Shown here in pieces: positions 44,066 to 52,579 of a stretch of DNA of 64,000 nt. A program made the position numbers and the translations under genes. Position 1 is the stretch's first letter. Every line of letters begins with the position of its first letter. The notes beneath the pieces are model-generated. The model searched no databases. It saw only the letters and a program-made list of their open reading frames with translations, and was not told the origin of the DNA. The stretch covers positions 124,001 to 188,000 of the forward strand of contig JAFGRY010000004.1 in assembly GCA_016934955.1 (NCBI GenBank), written 5' to 3'. The stretch is from a bacterium (GTDB taxonomy: Bacteria; Zhuqueibacterota; QNDG01; JAGLOF01).

Positions 44066-44084
44066 ACAAAAAAGGGAGGATCCC

Positions 44085-44264
44085 ATGATCAATCTTGAAG
44101 AGAGAACGGACATGACCCCGCAGTGCCCTTACTGCAAACGGGACCTTGCCACGCTTGCCTTTCAGCAGATCCGTTCCTTTCTGGGAAAACGATATCTGTA
44201 TTTCTGTCCCGGCTGCCGGGCCGCTATCGGTGTCTCTCACAGAAAGGGGCTGTGGATGGGGTGA
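44085..44264 (+). CDS. Small zinc-ribbon protein
   Basis: A 59-codon gene with a strong ribosome site (AGGGAGGA) 5-6 bp before the ATG. The protein has two Cys pairs, CPYC at residues 14-17 and CPGC at 41-44, spaced as in a zinc ribbon, with a helix between (LATLAFQQIRSFLGKRY). The first 10 residues are acidic. It is too short for an enzyme; a nucleic-acid or protein adaptor role is possible. Confidence 0.75.
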   Translation: MINLEERTDMTPQCPYCKRDLATLAFQQIRSFLGKRYLYFCPGCRAAIGVSHRKGLWMG

Positions 44265-44310
44265 CGGCGGTCTGCTCCCTCTGCGCGGGCAACAGCCGCC
44301 GTTCCTGATA

Positions 44311-44754
44311 CTAAAGACGTATGGTGACCGCTTTTGACCGTTTATACACCTTTCCGTCTTTTATCGCGGCCACAATGAACTGAAGCGTCACACCATTGCG
44401 CCCAATGGGAATAGAGAACGTGTTTTCACTGATAAGCCTGTTGGTGATGTTGGTCCATGTGCTGCCTTCCTGTCTGCCGATGATCTGGTAGCCTGCTGCT
44501 CCGGCGACGTCGTTCCAGTCCAGATTGATCCTGTTGTCCCGCCGCTCTATCAGCAGCACGATATCGTCGGTCCGCTGCCTGGATGCCGATGGTGCTGTAG
44601 GGGCGGGCTGCTGCCGGGTCCGGCTTTGCTGACCGGGCCTGGTTGTCCAGGCATCCGCCCGCGCCGGCAATTCCGGCATCGGTGACATCGGGTGTATTGG
44701 AGTCGGTGTACGCTGGTTATCTGACAAATCGATGTTCTGTATGTTTTTAAACAT
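44311..44754 (-). CDS. Fibronectin-type-III-like domain protein
   Basis: A 147-residue protein and the only minus-strand gene in this part. The first 60 residues are Pro/Arg/Gln/Thr-rich and look disordered. Residues about 65-147 match an FN3 or similar beta-sandwich: INLDWNDVAGAAGYQIIG, TFSIPIGRNGVTLQFIVAAIKDGKVY, ending KAVTIRL. No signal peptide and no clear ribosome site before the ATG, so the start is uncertain. Function unknown. Confidence 0.6.
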   Translation of the reverse strand: MFKNIQNIDLSDNQRTPTPIHPMSPMPELPARADAWTTRPGQQSRTRQQPAPTAPSASRQRTDDIVLLIERRDNRINLDWNDVAGAAGYQIIGRQEGSTWTNITNRLISENTFSIPIGRNGVTLQFIVAAIKDGKVYKRSKAVTIRL

Positions 44755-44764
44755 ATCAGAAACA

Positions 44765-45246
44765 ATTATTTAATTGGTGCTGAATGTGGCCGGTTCAATG
44801 AGGGTTTCAGGGTTGTCTCTCAACGGGTGAAACGCTGAACGCACGCCGGAAGCACCAAAGAGAGTGGCTTTTGCCGGTACCCGAATCATGCGGTATGGGG
44901 CAAAAAAAACATAAAGGACCTTCGCTTGTTCAGGAGGTGACGCCTCATACAGGACGTGATGTGGGTAAACTGGCCTGTTTTAATCCACCTGCGGATTGAT
45001 CATGCGATAACCGAATGCCGGGTTTCAGGGAGTGAACAGGAGCCCGGTCAATGGCGATTGTGCATTTTTTGTTGTTTTCATAGGGCCCTGTGCATATCTT
45101 GTATCATTCAGGAATGTGATACTCTATCGGTCATATTCATGGCGCATCGGTGGTTTCCGCCGAGGGCGTATGCGGTATTGGCTCCTGTTAATGCTGTATA
45201 CATACGGATGACGGAAAACCGGTGCTGTTCCATATCGAGGACCCCT
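44765..45246. other. Intergenic region upstream of the propeller-activator gene
   Basis: The reading frame of the downstream gene stays open to 44956, but the upstream residues look random (Cys- and His-rich, no domain) and lack a ribosome site. A weak TTGTTT-N17-TATCTT pair occurs near 45071-45100. No copy of the paired dyads found at 39.7 and 48.9 kb is present here. Confidence 0.4.
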
Positions 45247-48200
45247 ATGAAACCGATACCGTGGGGACGGTGCTTTTACGGGTTTAATCCCGCAATCTTC
45301 ATGTTTATGATCTTCACTGCCCCGCCTGCACTTACACAGCCGTCTGTGATAAACAACGGACCACTGCAGTTCGAACATCTCACCATCGATGACGGACTCA
45401 GCCAGAGTTTCGTTACCGCAATCCACCAGGACAGCAAGGGGTTTCTCTGGTTCGGCACCGATGATGGGCTGAACCGGTATGACGGATTCTCGTTCAGGGT
45501 CTTCTACAATGATCCAAATGACAGCACCAGTATATCAATGAACAGTGTTACAGCCATCGCCGAGGATTACCGCGGAAATCTCTGGATCGGCACCCGGCAG
45601 GGGCTCAATATATACAATCCGGTAACTGAACGGTTCAGGAGAATAGCCGGTGACTCGACCGTCCTTACCGATGACCGCATTTCCGCTCTCTATTGTGATG
45701 CCGACAGTTCCATCTGGATCGGCACTGACTCCGGATTGAACCGGATACCAGCTTCCATGATCGCCGCCGATACCATTTTCGGTCTCCAGGCCTGGCGGCA
45801 CGAACCGGAATACGGCGGCAGCATCGGTCAGGGCAGAATCTGGGATATATTCCGGGACGGCAGGGGACGGCTCTGGATAGCCTCGTACGGCGGCGGGCTG
45901 AACCTGGTGAAACGCGACCGGACAGGGAGGATCTATTTTAAGCAATACCTTCATGATCCCGCCGATCCTGCCAGTATCAGCAGTAATCTGTGCACCGGTG
46001 TCTGTGAAGATGTGAACGGTAATCTCTGGATTGCCACGTTCGGCGGCTTGAACCGGATCATCGAGAGTGAGACGCTTTCATTCCAGCGATTTCTTCCCCG
46101 CCCTGCGGACCCGCATGCCGTCGCCGACAATGCGATAAGAACGCTCTTTTGCGATCATCAGGGGAATCTCTGGATCGGGACTCAGCATTGCGGCCTTGAC
46201 CGGGTGACCCCGGAAGAGACAAAAGCGCACCATCCCCGCTTCCTTCACCATCCTAATGAAGCAGGTAATCCCAACAGTGTAAGCGCCTCGGACGTGCTGT
46301 GCCTCAATGAGGACCGATCCGGTGTTCTCTGGATCGGCACCTATGGCGGTGCCGTCACCAAACTCGTTCTTGACAGAAATTTTTTCCCCGGCTACCTGAA
46401 CACTTCCCCGTATGCGATCAATAACAATCATCAGAGAATCTGGACACTGCGTGAAGATCATATCGGCACAATCTGGGTCGGAACCGACGGCGGGGGTATC
46501 TATCTCGTCGACAGAGAAACCGGACAATTCACGCCCTTCAGCGTGCATGCTCTGGATCCACAGATGCCTGTCCTGCTCTACGTTGCAGCTCTATTCGAAG
46601 ATTCACAGCATCGCATCTGGATCGGGGCCTACGGCCAGGGCGTATTCATCTATGATCGTGAAAACAGACACAGACCGATCCAGCGTTTGTTTACCGGAAC
46701 TGATTCCCTGCGATCAGTTCTTTCTTTTGCAGAGGACGACAACAGAAATATCTGGATAGGGGGATTTGAGGGCCTGTACCGGTGGCAACGGGAAAGCGGC
46801 CGTATCGACAAATTCAATCATGATCCGGATACCCCTGCCAGCCTTTCCGAAGATCGAATTTACACTGTCTGCTCCGATATGCAGGGTAACCTCTGGATTG
46901 GAACCAGCGGGGGAGGAGTCAATCTGCTTTCAAAGCAGGAAATGGACAGTGACCAGCCGGTATTCATTCATTATCGTGAAAACAGGGAGAGCAAACAGAC
47001 CATTGCCAGTGATTACATTCTTTCGCTCTATGCCGATGATTCAGGCAGACTATGGATCGGTACGCACGGGCGCGGTGTCTCCTGTCTTGATATCGCTTCA
47101 AAACAGATTATTACCTACAGTGAGAGTGACGGTCTGGCCAGCAATTCGGTGGTGGGCATTCTCACGGATGATCTGGATGCGGTCTGGTTCAGCACGCTGT
47201 ACGGCCTGTCCCGTCTGGAAGAGTCGACCGGGACATTCAGAAATTTTTACCGTTCAGAGGGGCTGCAGAGCAATGAGTTCAACAGGGGGGCCGCCTTTAA
47301 AAACAGGGAGGGCCAGCTCTATTTCGGCGGTATCAGCGGCTTCAATATCATCGATCCTGCTGCGGTTTCAATGAACGATATCGCCCCTGAAATAGCGATC
47401 ACTGATTTTCAGATTTTCAACAGGCCGATCGTCATCGATCCGGAGCAGCGTGTCTATCCGCATCTGCCGAAAGCTCCCGCCTACTCGGACACGGTAATGC
47501 TCAGCTATTCCGACGACACTATATCATTGGAGTTCGCGGCCCTTCATTTCGTACGCCCCCTGAAAAATCAATACGCCTATATGATGTCCGGTATCGACAG
47601 GGACTGGGTCTATTCCGGAAACAGGCATTTTGTCACCTATTCACCACTGCCCCCGGGAGCGTATACATTTCGGGTCAAAGCAGCAAACAGTGACGGTGTC
47701 TGGAACGAAGAAGGAATAACGCTTTATATTAAAATAATTCCGCCTTTCTGGAAGACACCCTGGTTCCGGATCGTTCTCTTCGCGATCGCCGCTCTGCTTC
47801 TCTTCAACGCGCTGTATAAGCGTATTCGAATGGCGGCGGAAAAACGCCGTGAGCTTGAAGAACGGGTCAAAGAGAAAACCGAAGCGGCGGAAAAACTTCA
47901 GAGCGCACTCGATCAGGTTGAGCAGCTCAAAGACAGGCTGCAGGCGGAAAATACCTATCTGCAGGGAGAGATCAATCTCGATCATAATTTTGCCAATATC
48001 ATCACAAAGAACCGGAGGCTGCGGGAGATTCTCGGACAGATTGAAAAAGTGGCCTCAACCGATTCTACAGTGCTGATTTTAGGAGAATCGGGTACAGGCA
48101 AGGAGCTGCTTGCCCGGGCGATACATAGTATCAGCAGCCGAAAAGACCGGCCGCTGGTGAAGGTTGACTGTGCGGCGCTTCCCGGCAATCTCATAGAAAG

Positions 48201-48921
48201 CGAACTGTTCGGACACGAGAAGGGGGCCTTCACCGGAGCCCATGCCCGAAAAACCGGCAGACTCGAGCTGGCGGACGGCGGGACGGTGTTTCTGGATGAG
48301 ATCGGGGAACTGCCGCTGGAACTGCAGGCGAAACTGCTGCGGTTCCTGCAGGACGGTGTTATCGAGCGGGTGGGAAATCCGCAGCCGATAGATGTAGATG
48401 TCAGGACTATCTCTGCGACCAACAGGGATCTCGCCCGGGGAATCAAGGTGGGCACTTTCAGAGAGGACCTCTATTACCGCCTTAACGTTTTTCCGATCAC
48501 CATCCCTCCCCTGCGGGAGCGGAAAGAGGATATTCCGCTGCTGGTCTCCTATTTTTGCAGCAAGTACAGTGCAAAATTCGGCAAAGTATGCGGCGCGGTT
48601 CCGAAAAGTGTTATCGACACGCTCACCGCCTATCCCTGGCCGGGAAATATCCGTGAACTTGAAAATGTTATTGAGCGGGCGGTTATCCTATCCCAGGACG
48701 GTACACTAAGGCCGGGAGAGTTGTTTGCCGCATCTGTCACGGCTGGAGCGGATAGTACGCGGATCACCACTCTGGAAGAGAATGAACGCGCCTATATAGT
48801 ACGCGTGCTGGAGATGACCGGCTGGAGAGTGAGCGGGGAAAGAGGCGCGGCAAAGATACTGGGAATAAAACCGACAACACTGGCATCACGGATGCAAAAA
48901 CTGGGCATTACACGAAAATAG
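45247..48921 (+). CDS. Transmembrane Reg_prop beta-propeller sigma-54 activator
   Basis: A 1,224-residue one-protein sensor and activator. The ATG at 45247 has GAGGA 6 bp upstream and opens a signal-anchor segment (residues 10-30). Residues about 40-760 hold 13-14 Reg_prop blades ([34 protein letters not shown] and so on), enough for two seven-bladed propellers. A Y_Y_Y domain (about 765-835), a membrane helix (about 840-860) and a coiled coil follow. The AAA+ domain has Walker A GESGTGKE (946-953), GAFTGA (993-998) and [14 protein letters not shown] Fis-type HTH occupies the last 45 residues. Reg_prop/Y_Y_Y proteins are normally hybrid histidine kinases; here there is neither kinase nor receiver. 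Its enhancers are probably the dyads beside its own stop codon. Confidence 0.92.
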   Translation: MKPIPWGRCFYGFNPAIFMFMIFTAPPALTQPSVINNGPLQFEHLTIDDGLSQSFVTAIHQDSKGFLWFGTDDGLNRYDGFSFRVFYNDPNDSTSISMNSVTAIAEDYRGNLWIGTRQGLNIYNPVTERFRRIAGDSTVLTDDRISALYCDADSSIWIGTDSGLNRIPASMIAADTIFGLQAWRHEPEYGGSIGQGRIWDIFRDGRGRLWIASYGGGLNLVKRDRTGRIYFKQYLHDPADPASISSNLCTGVCEDVNGNLWIATFGGLNRIIESETLSFQRFLPRPADPHAVADNAIRTLFCDHQGNLWIGTQHCGLDRVTPEETKAHHPRFLHHPNEAGNPNSVSASDVLCLNEDRSGVLWIGTYGGAVTKLVLDRNFFPGYLNTSPYAINNNHQRIWTLREDHIGTIWVGTDGGGIYLVDRETGQFTPFSVHALDPQMPVLLYVAALFEDSQHRIWIGAYGQGVFIYDRENRHRPIQRLFTGTDSLRSVLSFAEDDNRNIWIGGFEGLYRWQRESGRIDKFNHDPDTPASLSEDRIYTVCSDMQGNLWIGTSGGGVNLLSKQEMDSDQPVFIHYRENRESKQTIASDYILSLYADDSGRLWIGTHGRGVSCLDIASKQIITYSESDGLASNSVVGILTDDLDAVWFSTLYGLSRLEESTGTFRNFYRSEGLQSNEFNRGAAFKNREGQLYFGGISGFNIIDPAAVSMNDIAPEIAITDFQIFNRPIVIDPEQRVYPHLPKAPAYSDTVMLSYSDDTISLEFAALHFVRPLKNQYAYMMSGIDRDWVYSGNRHFVTYSPLPPGAYTFRVKAANSDGVWNEEGITLYIKIIPPFWKTPWFRIVLFAIAALLLFNALYKRIRMAAEKRRELEERVKEKTEAAEKLQSALDQVEQLKDRLQAENTYLQGEINLDHNFANIITKNRRLREILGQIEKVASTDSTVLILGESGTGKELLARAIHSISSRKDRPLVKVDCAALPGNLIESELFGHEKGAFTGAHARKTGRLELADGGTVFLDEIGELPLELQAKLLRFLQDGVIERVGNPQPIDVDVRTISATNRDLARGIKVGTFREDLYYRLNVFPITIPPLRERKEDIPLLVSYFCSKYSAKFGKVCGAVPKSVIDTLTAYPWPGNIRELENVIERAVILSQDGTLRPGELFAASVTAGADSTRITTLEENERAYIVRVLEMTGWRVSGERGAAKILGIKPTTLASRMQKLGITRK

Positions 48922-48924
48922 ATA

Positions 48925-48960
48925 TTTACGAAATATCGTAAATTTATGAGATATCGTAAG
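48925..48960 (+). promoter_or_regulatory. Paired dyads, candidate sigma-54 enhancer (copy 2)
   Basis: TTTACGA AATA TCGTAAA (48925-48942) is a perfect 7-bp inverted repeat. A second site, TTTATGA GATA TCGTAAG (48943-48960), abuts it with the centre 18 bp away. The pair begins 4 bp after the stop codon of the propeller activator. It matches the pair at 39727-39762. The likely ligand is the HTH of that activator. Confidence 0.65.
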
Positions 48961-49017
48961 ACCACAGGAGAATAAAAGAGGAAACACTAGCAACGTATCA
49001 AGAATCCTAAATGAATT

Positions 49018-49060
49018 AAAAACAGTCTTCTGTATCGACCGCAGAAGGCTGTTTTTTTTT
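49018..49060 (+). terminator. Rho-independent terminator of the activator gene
   Basis: ACAGTCTTCTG (49022-49032) pairs with CAGAAGGCTGT (49042-49052), with one G-T pair and a 9-nt loop. A run of nine Ts follows. It separates the activator gene from the downstream promoter. Confidence 0.88.
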
Positions 49061-49061
49061 C

Positions 49062-49077
49062 TGGTATGCTATTTGAA
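49062..49077 (+). promoter_or_regulatory. Candidate -24/-12 box of the hydrolase operon
   Basis: TGGTAT GCTAT TTGAA has sigma-54 geometry (GG, 10 bp, then GA where GC is canonical) and lies directly after the terminator. The first gene of the operon starts at 49119. The box lies about 112 and 130 bp from the centres of the upstream dyads. The near-identical box at 39851-39866 supports it. CTGGTAT/ATACCAG here also forms a 7-bp inverted repeat, so an operator role is an alternative. Confidence 0.45.
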
Positions 49078-49118
49078 TACCAGTCAGCCGGACATGAAAA
49101 CGAACAGGTACACAATTG

Positions 49119-49454
49119 ATGAATTCATTGAACTTTATACCGCTGTTAACGGATGCAAATTTTGATGCGGCAGTGACCGGTGAAAAAACTCCGCTTGTCG
49201 TTATCGTTAAAACCGACTGGTTCGGCATTACGTATATCATGGCCCCGATCCTGCAGGCAATAGTCAGGGAATACAAAGGAACAGTCACCTTTTTTGCAGT
49301 TGATTATGAGACAAACCGGCGAATCGCTGAAACATTCGATGTGCACAATATCATCACCTTTCTTTTCTTTCGGAACGGTAACGTCGTCAACAGGATTGTC
49401 GGACCGGTTTCCGCCGATGTGATGCGTAATACCATTGAAGACAGTTTTTTTTAG
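49119..49454 (+). CDS. Thioredoxin-fold protein lacking the active-site cysteines
   Basis: A 111-residue protein with the thioredoxin pattern: VIVKTDWFGITYIMAPILQAIV where WCGPCR is expected, then TFFAVDYETNRRIAETFDVHNIITFLFFRNGNVVNRIVG. The CxxC is replaced by FGIT and the protein has no cysteine, so it cannot do disulfide chemistry. It has no signal peptide and is probably cytoplasmic, acting as a binding or scaffold domain. An ATG at 49119 is chosen over a TTG one codon earlier. It is the first gene after the candidate promoter. Confidence 0.8.
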   Translation: MNSLNFIPLLTDANFDAAVTGEKTPLVVIVKTDWFGITYIMAPILQAIVREYKGTVTFFAVDYETNRRIAETFDVHNIITFLFFRNGNVVNRIVGPVSADVMRNTIEDSFF

Positions 49455-49534
49455 GAAACGTAGTGTAACGAGTGGCAGCAGGCGTTTCAGCCGCAGACGC
49501 CCGTTTGCGCACCATCAGTTGGAGGACCGTTGTA

Positions 49535-51343
49535 ATGCAGAACAAACAGACCGTAGTTACCGCGTGTATCCTTTTTCTTGCTGCAGGAATCATTTCCGCA
49601 CAGGTCGTAACGGTATCTCCGGAAAAGCCGGTTCAGGGAGAGACAGTCACTGTCGGTTACGATCCCGGCGCTGTCGGAGCAGTTCTTACCGCCGGAGAAA
49701 AAGTGTATTGCACATATGCATTTTTTCATGAGGATCTTTCAAACAGCGTTGCCAATGCACCGATAGAAAGGTCCGGCGATATCTACCAGGCGACAATCGA
49801 TATACCGGAAGGTGCCGCATTCCTGACGCTGTATTTCCTTACCCTGGAATCTTACGACAGCGGCGCGACCCGGGGTATTTCTCTTTGGCGTCCGAACGGC
49901 CGGCCTGCCCGGGGCGCCTTTAGACAGCGCATGACCTCACCGATGATTTCTCCTCAGTATATGGAGTACTTCGAACAGGAGATGCAGTATTTCCCTGATA
50001 ATGTGTCAGCCTATATCGATAAATGGCTCCTTGACAGTTTTATCAGGAGAAATCAACTGGAACAAATTATTTCTCAGGATCTGAAACGAATTTCGGCCGG
50101 TAATAGGGCTGCTCCTGATGAACAGCTGGCAGCTGAAGCTGTTGCCTGTATCTTTCTTCAGGATGAAGAAGCGGCCCGAGCCTCTCTCAAAAAACTCCTT
50201 GCAGAATATCCTGATTCCCGGGCTATACCTACGGCAGCAAATAAGTACTTGTATCATGCCAGGGTCCATACCTGGCAGGGAACCGGCCCCGATGAGATGA
50301 AGCGATTGATATGGCAATGGATCGGTACAGCTCCCGCATCACGATATGCACGGGTTGAGTTGTCACAGGTGGACCCAAAAGACGATGTCGATGGAAAAAT
50401 TATCGAAAAGATAGGCACATCCTGGATGACTGACGAACCAGAGAATCCATTGCCCTGTTATCTGCTTGCGACTGCCTGGATACGGGACGGGATCAGGTTA
50501 CAAGCGGCGGAAGAACTGCTGGAAAAGGCTCTCGATCTGCTGCTGCAGAAATCCTGGAGGCTATACGAAGATATCAGTGGAAAAGGCACCCCCACATTAA
50601 TTACCCAGACATACCTTCAGCTCGCGGATCTTAATTTCAGAAAGAAGTCCTATGCAAAGGCGTCCGCCTGGATACAGCAGGCCGTCACCCGGACAGAGAG
50701 CGCAAGTCCCGAGATGTACATGCTCAAGGGAGCTGTTCACAAGGCTCTCGATGAACGCGAAAAAGCAAGAGAAAGCTACATGCTTGCCTGGAAGGCCGGT
50801 TCGGAAGCAGCGCGGGATACGCTGAGGCAGTGGTATCTTGATGAGAACGGCTCGGTTGACGGGTTCGACAAGACGCTTGGATTGAAGGATCAATCGGAAA
50901 ACAAGGCAGAGGAAGAAAAAACGGGCAAAAAAAGCGCTCCCGATTTCACACTCGATAGTCTGGATGGAGAGGAGCTGTCGCTCACGGCGCTGAAAGGAAA
51001 GGTGGTGGTGCTGAACTTCTGGGGCACCGGGTGCGGTCCCTGCAAGAAGGAAATTCCCGAACTCAACCATCTTGTCGAGCAGTACCGGGAGAGGGAGATT
51101 GTCTTTATCGCCGTCGCGCCGGATTTTCCCGAACAGATCAAAGCGTATCTGAAAAAACAGGACTTTCTCTACGTGCAGGTGAGCGGACCGAAAATATACT
51201 CCGGGTTAGCGAAAACATATCAGGTACGTACCCAGCCGACGCATATTTTCATCGACAGGAACGGCTGTTATGACTGCAGACTTACCGGTGCGAAAAATAT
51301 CGGCGAGATTGCACCGATCATCGAGCGGCTGCTGAACGAATAA
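49535..51343 (+). CDS. Secreted TlpA-like thiol-disulfide protein with helical repeat region
   Basis: A 602-residue exported protein. GGAGG lies 10 bp before the ATG at 49535, and the signal peptide ends GIISAQ. A beta-sandwich domain (about 20-125) and TPR-like helices (about 150-440, with QLADLNFRKKSYAKASAWIQQA and MLKGAVHKALDEREKARESY) precede a TlpA/ResA domain (about 460-602). That domain has the intact motif GTGCGPCKKEIPEL (C500, C503) and the cis-proline region RTQPTHIFIDR. It is the only one of three neighbouring thioredoxin-fold proteins with a full CxxC and would act as a periplasmic reductase or oxidase. Confidence 0.9.
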   Translation: MQNKQTVVTACILFLAAGIISAQVVTVSPEKPVQGETVTVGYDPGAVGAVLTAGEKVYCTYAFFHEDLSNSVANAPIERSGDIYQATIDIPEGAAFLTLYFLTLESYDSGATRGISLWRPNGRPARGAFRQRMTSPMISPQYMEYFEQEMQYFPDNVSAYIDKWLLDSFIRRNQLEQIISQDLKRISAGNRAAPDEQLAAEAVACIFLQDEEAARASLKKLLAEYPDSRAIPTAANKYLYHARVHTWQGTGPDEMKRLIWQWIGTAPASRYARVELSQVDPKDDVDGKIIEKIGTSWMTDEPENPLPCYLLATAWIRDGIRLQAAEELLEKALDLLLQKSWRLYEDISGKGTPTLITQTYLQLADLNFRKKSYAKASAWIQQAVTRTESASPEMYMLKGAVHKALDEREKARESYMLAWKAGSEAARDTLRQWYLDENGSVDGFDKTLGLKDQSENKAEEEKTGKKSAPDFTLDSLDGEELSLTALKGKVVVLNFWGTGCGPCKKEIPELNHLVEQYREREIVFIAVAPDFPEQIKAYLKKQDFLYVQVSGPKIYSGLAKTYQVRTQPTHIFIDRNGCYDCRLTGAKNIGEIAPIIERLLNE

Positions 51344-51383
51344 ACCGGATTTGACAGGAGCAGGCGAAAGCGAAAGGCGCTGT

Positions 51384-52565
51384 ATGAATCGCTATTGGAT
51401 AAAGGGGATGATTGCCGGACTGATGACCGTGTATTCTTACTGTATGGTCAACAGACAGGAGCGGGTAGACCTCCAGCCGGTGCAGTATGACATGCATGTC
51501 AAAGCCGGGTGGCGGAACATTTTTCTTCATGAAGACAGCATGAACACGCCAGAACTGCCGGCCGGATGGCGATTGCTCCAGCAGGATTATCTCTGTCGGT
51601 GCGACCGGTTTGAGCCGGTGATACTTGTCAAAGCCCGTATTGATACAACGGTCATCTGGGCTGCAGATGTGAATCATGATAACCGGATTGATGTCTCCGA
51701 AGTGCTTTCCTTCAGGAGATGCGAAAATGGTGTATACACCCGCATTCCAGTCACCCTCGCCGCCGGAACCGGTGAGGGCGGTCTGGTCCAGACCGGATTC
51801 GATCTCCTGCGCACAGATGATGGGTACGTATACGCACGAATCGGTGAGTATCGCACTGGGACGTTTCATAATCACAGGATAGAATTGCACCTCATCGACA
51901 GACATCAGCCGCTGTACCGTCTTGACACCCGGACACACTGCTTTCTTGATGTCAACGGAGACGGAGAGATCAGCACCGTGCTGCGTATCTGCGATGATGG
52001 ACAGGTCATCCGGGATGAAGCCGTTTCTCCGGACGGGTTATGTATCCTTGACAAGAGGAAGTACCTCATTCAGCATATCGATGAGCGGGGAGAAACAATG
52101 ACCATCGCCGAAACATGCCGGGATACCGCGGCGTATCCGGGGTTCATTGCTCCTGCCATGGATCTGACTGATCTGGCGGACATCCAGCACCGGCTCGAGG
52201 ATTACAAAGGCCGGCCTGTGTTGATCCTTTTCTGGTCTGTCCACTGTTATCATCTCGACAGTGTGTTTTCAGCTCTCGGTGAATTGAGGGAGACGATCCC
52301 CGCAGAAAATGTTGTCGTAATTGCTGTTCCGGTAAAACACGAAGATCCGCAGCAATTGCTGGACTGGCAACAGGATCATTCCCTGCATGCGGATATCATG
52401 CTGACCTCCGATCAAACGATTACCTCCTATAATCCACAACGGATCACACCACTCCTTTACAGTCTGGATGATCATCTGCGGATCGAGTACTCGGCCACCG
52501 GTGCGCACGCGGTATGTGGACTCATCACATGGTGTAAACAACACTATACAGAATGTACACACTAA
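51384..52565 (+). CDS. Exported TlpA-like protein with a single active-site Cys
   Basis: A 393-residue protein with a short N-terminal hydrophobic anchor (WIKGMIAGLMTVYSYCM). An EF-hand-like stretch, DVNHDNRIDVSEVL, lies at about 95-108, and a second one, DVNGDGEISTVL, at about 190-201. These could bind calcium. The C-terminal TlpA-type domain reads VLILFWSVHCYHLDSVF, so one of the two CxxC positions is Leu and only Cys288 remains. A TPLLYSLDD segment gives the cis-proline. It starts 40 bp after the intact TlpA gene, with a weak ribosome site. Confidence 0.75.
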   Translation: MNRYWIKGMIAGLMTVYSYCMVNRQERVDLQPVQYDMHVKAGWRNIFLHEDSMNTPELPAGWRLLQQDYLCRCDRFEPVILVKARIDTTVIWAADVNHDNRIDVSEVLSFRRCENGVYTRIPVTLAAGTGEGGLVQTGFDLLRTDDGYVYARIGEYRTGTFHNHRIELHLIDRHQPLYRLDTRTHCFLDVNGDGEISTVLRICDDGQVIRDEAVSPDGLCILDKRKYLIQHIDERGETMTIAETCRDTAAYPGFIAPAMDLTDLADIQHRLEDYKGRPVLILFWSVHCYHLDSVFSALGELRETIPAENVVVIAVPVKHEDPQQLLDWQQDHSLHADIMLTSDQTITSYNPQRITPLLYSLDDHLRIEYSATGAHAVCGLITWCKQHYTECTH

Positions 52566-52579
52566 AACAAGGTGACACA

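Noticed and set aside
44956-45246. Longer N-terminus for the propeller activator (97 more residues)
   Set aside because: The added residues are Cys/His-rich with no domain, there is no ribosome site, and they would bury the signal anchor that begins at 45247.
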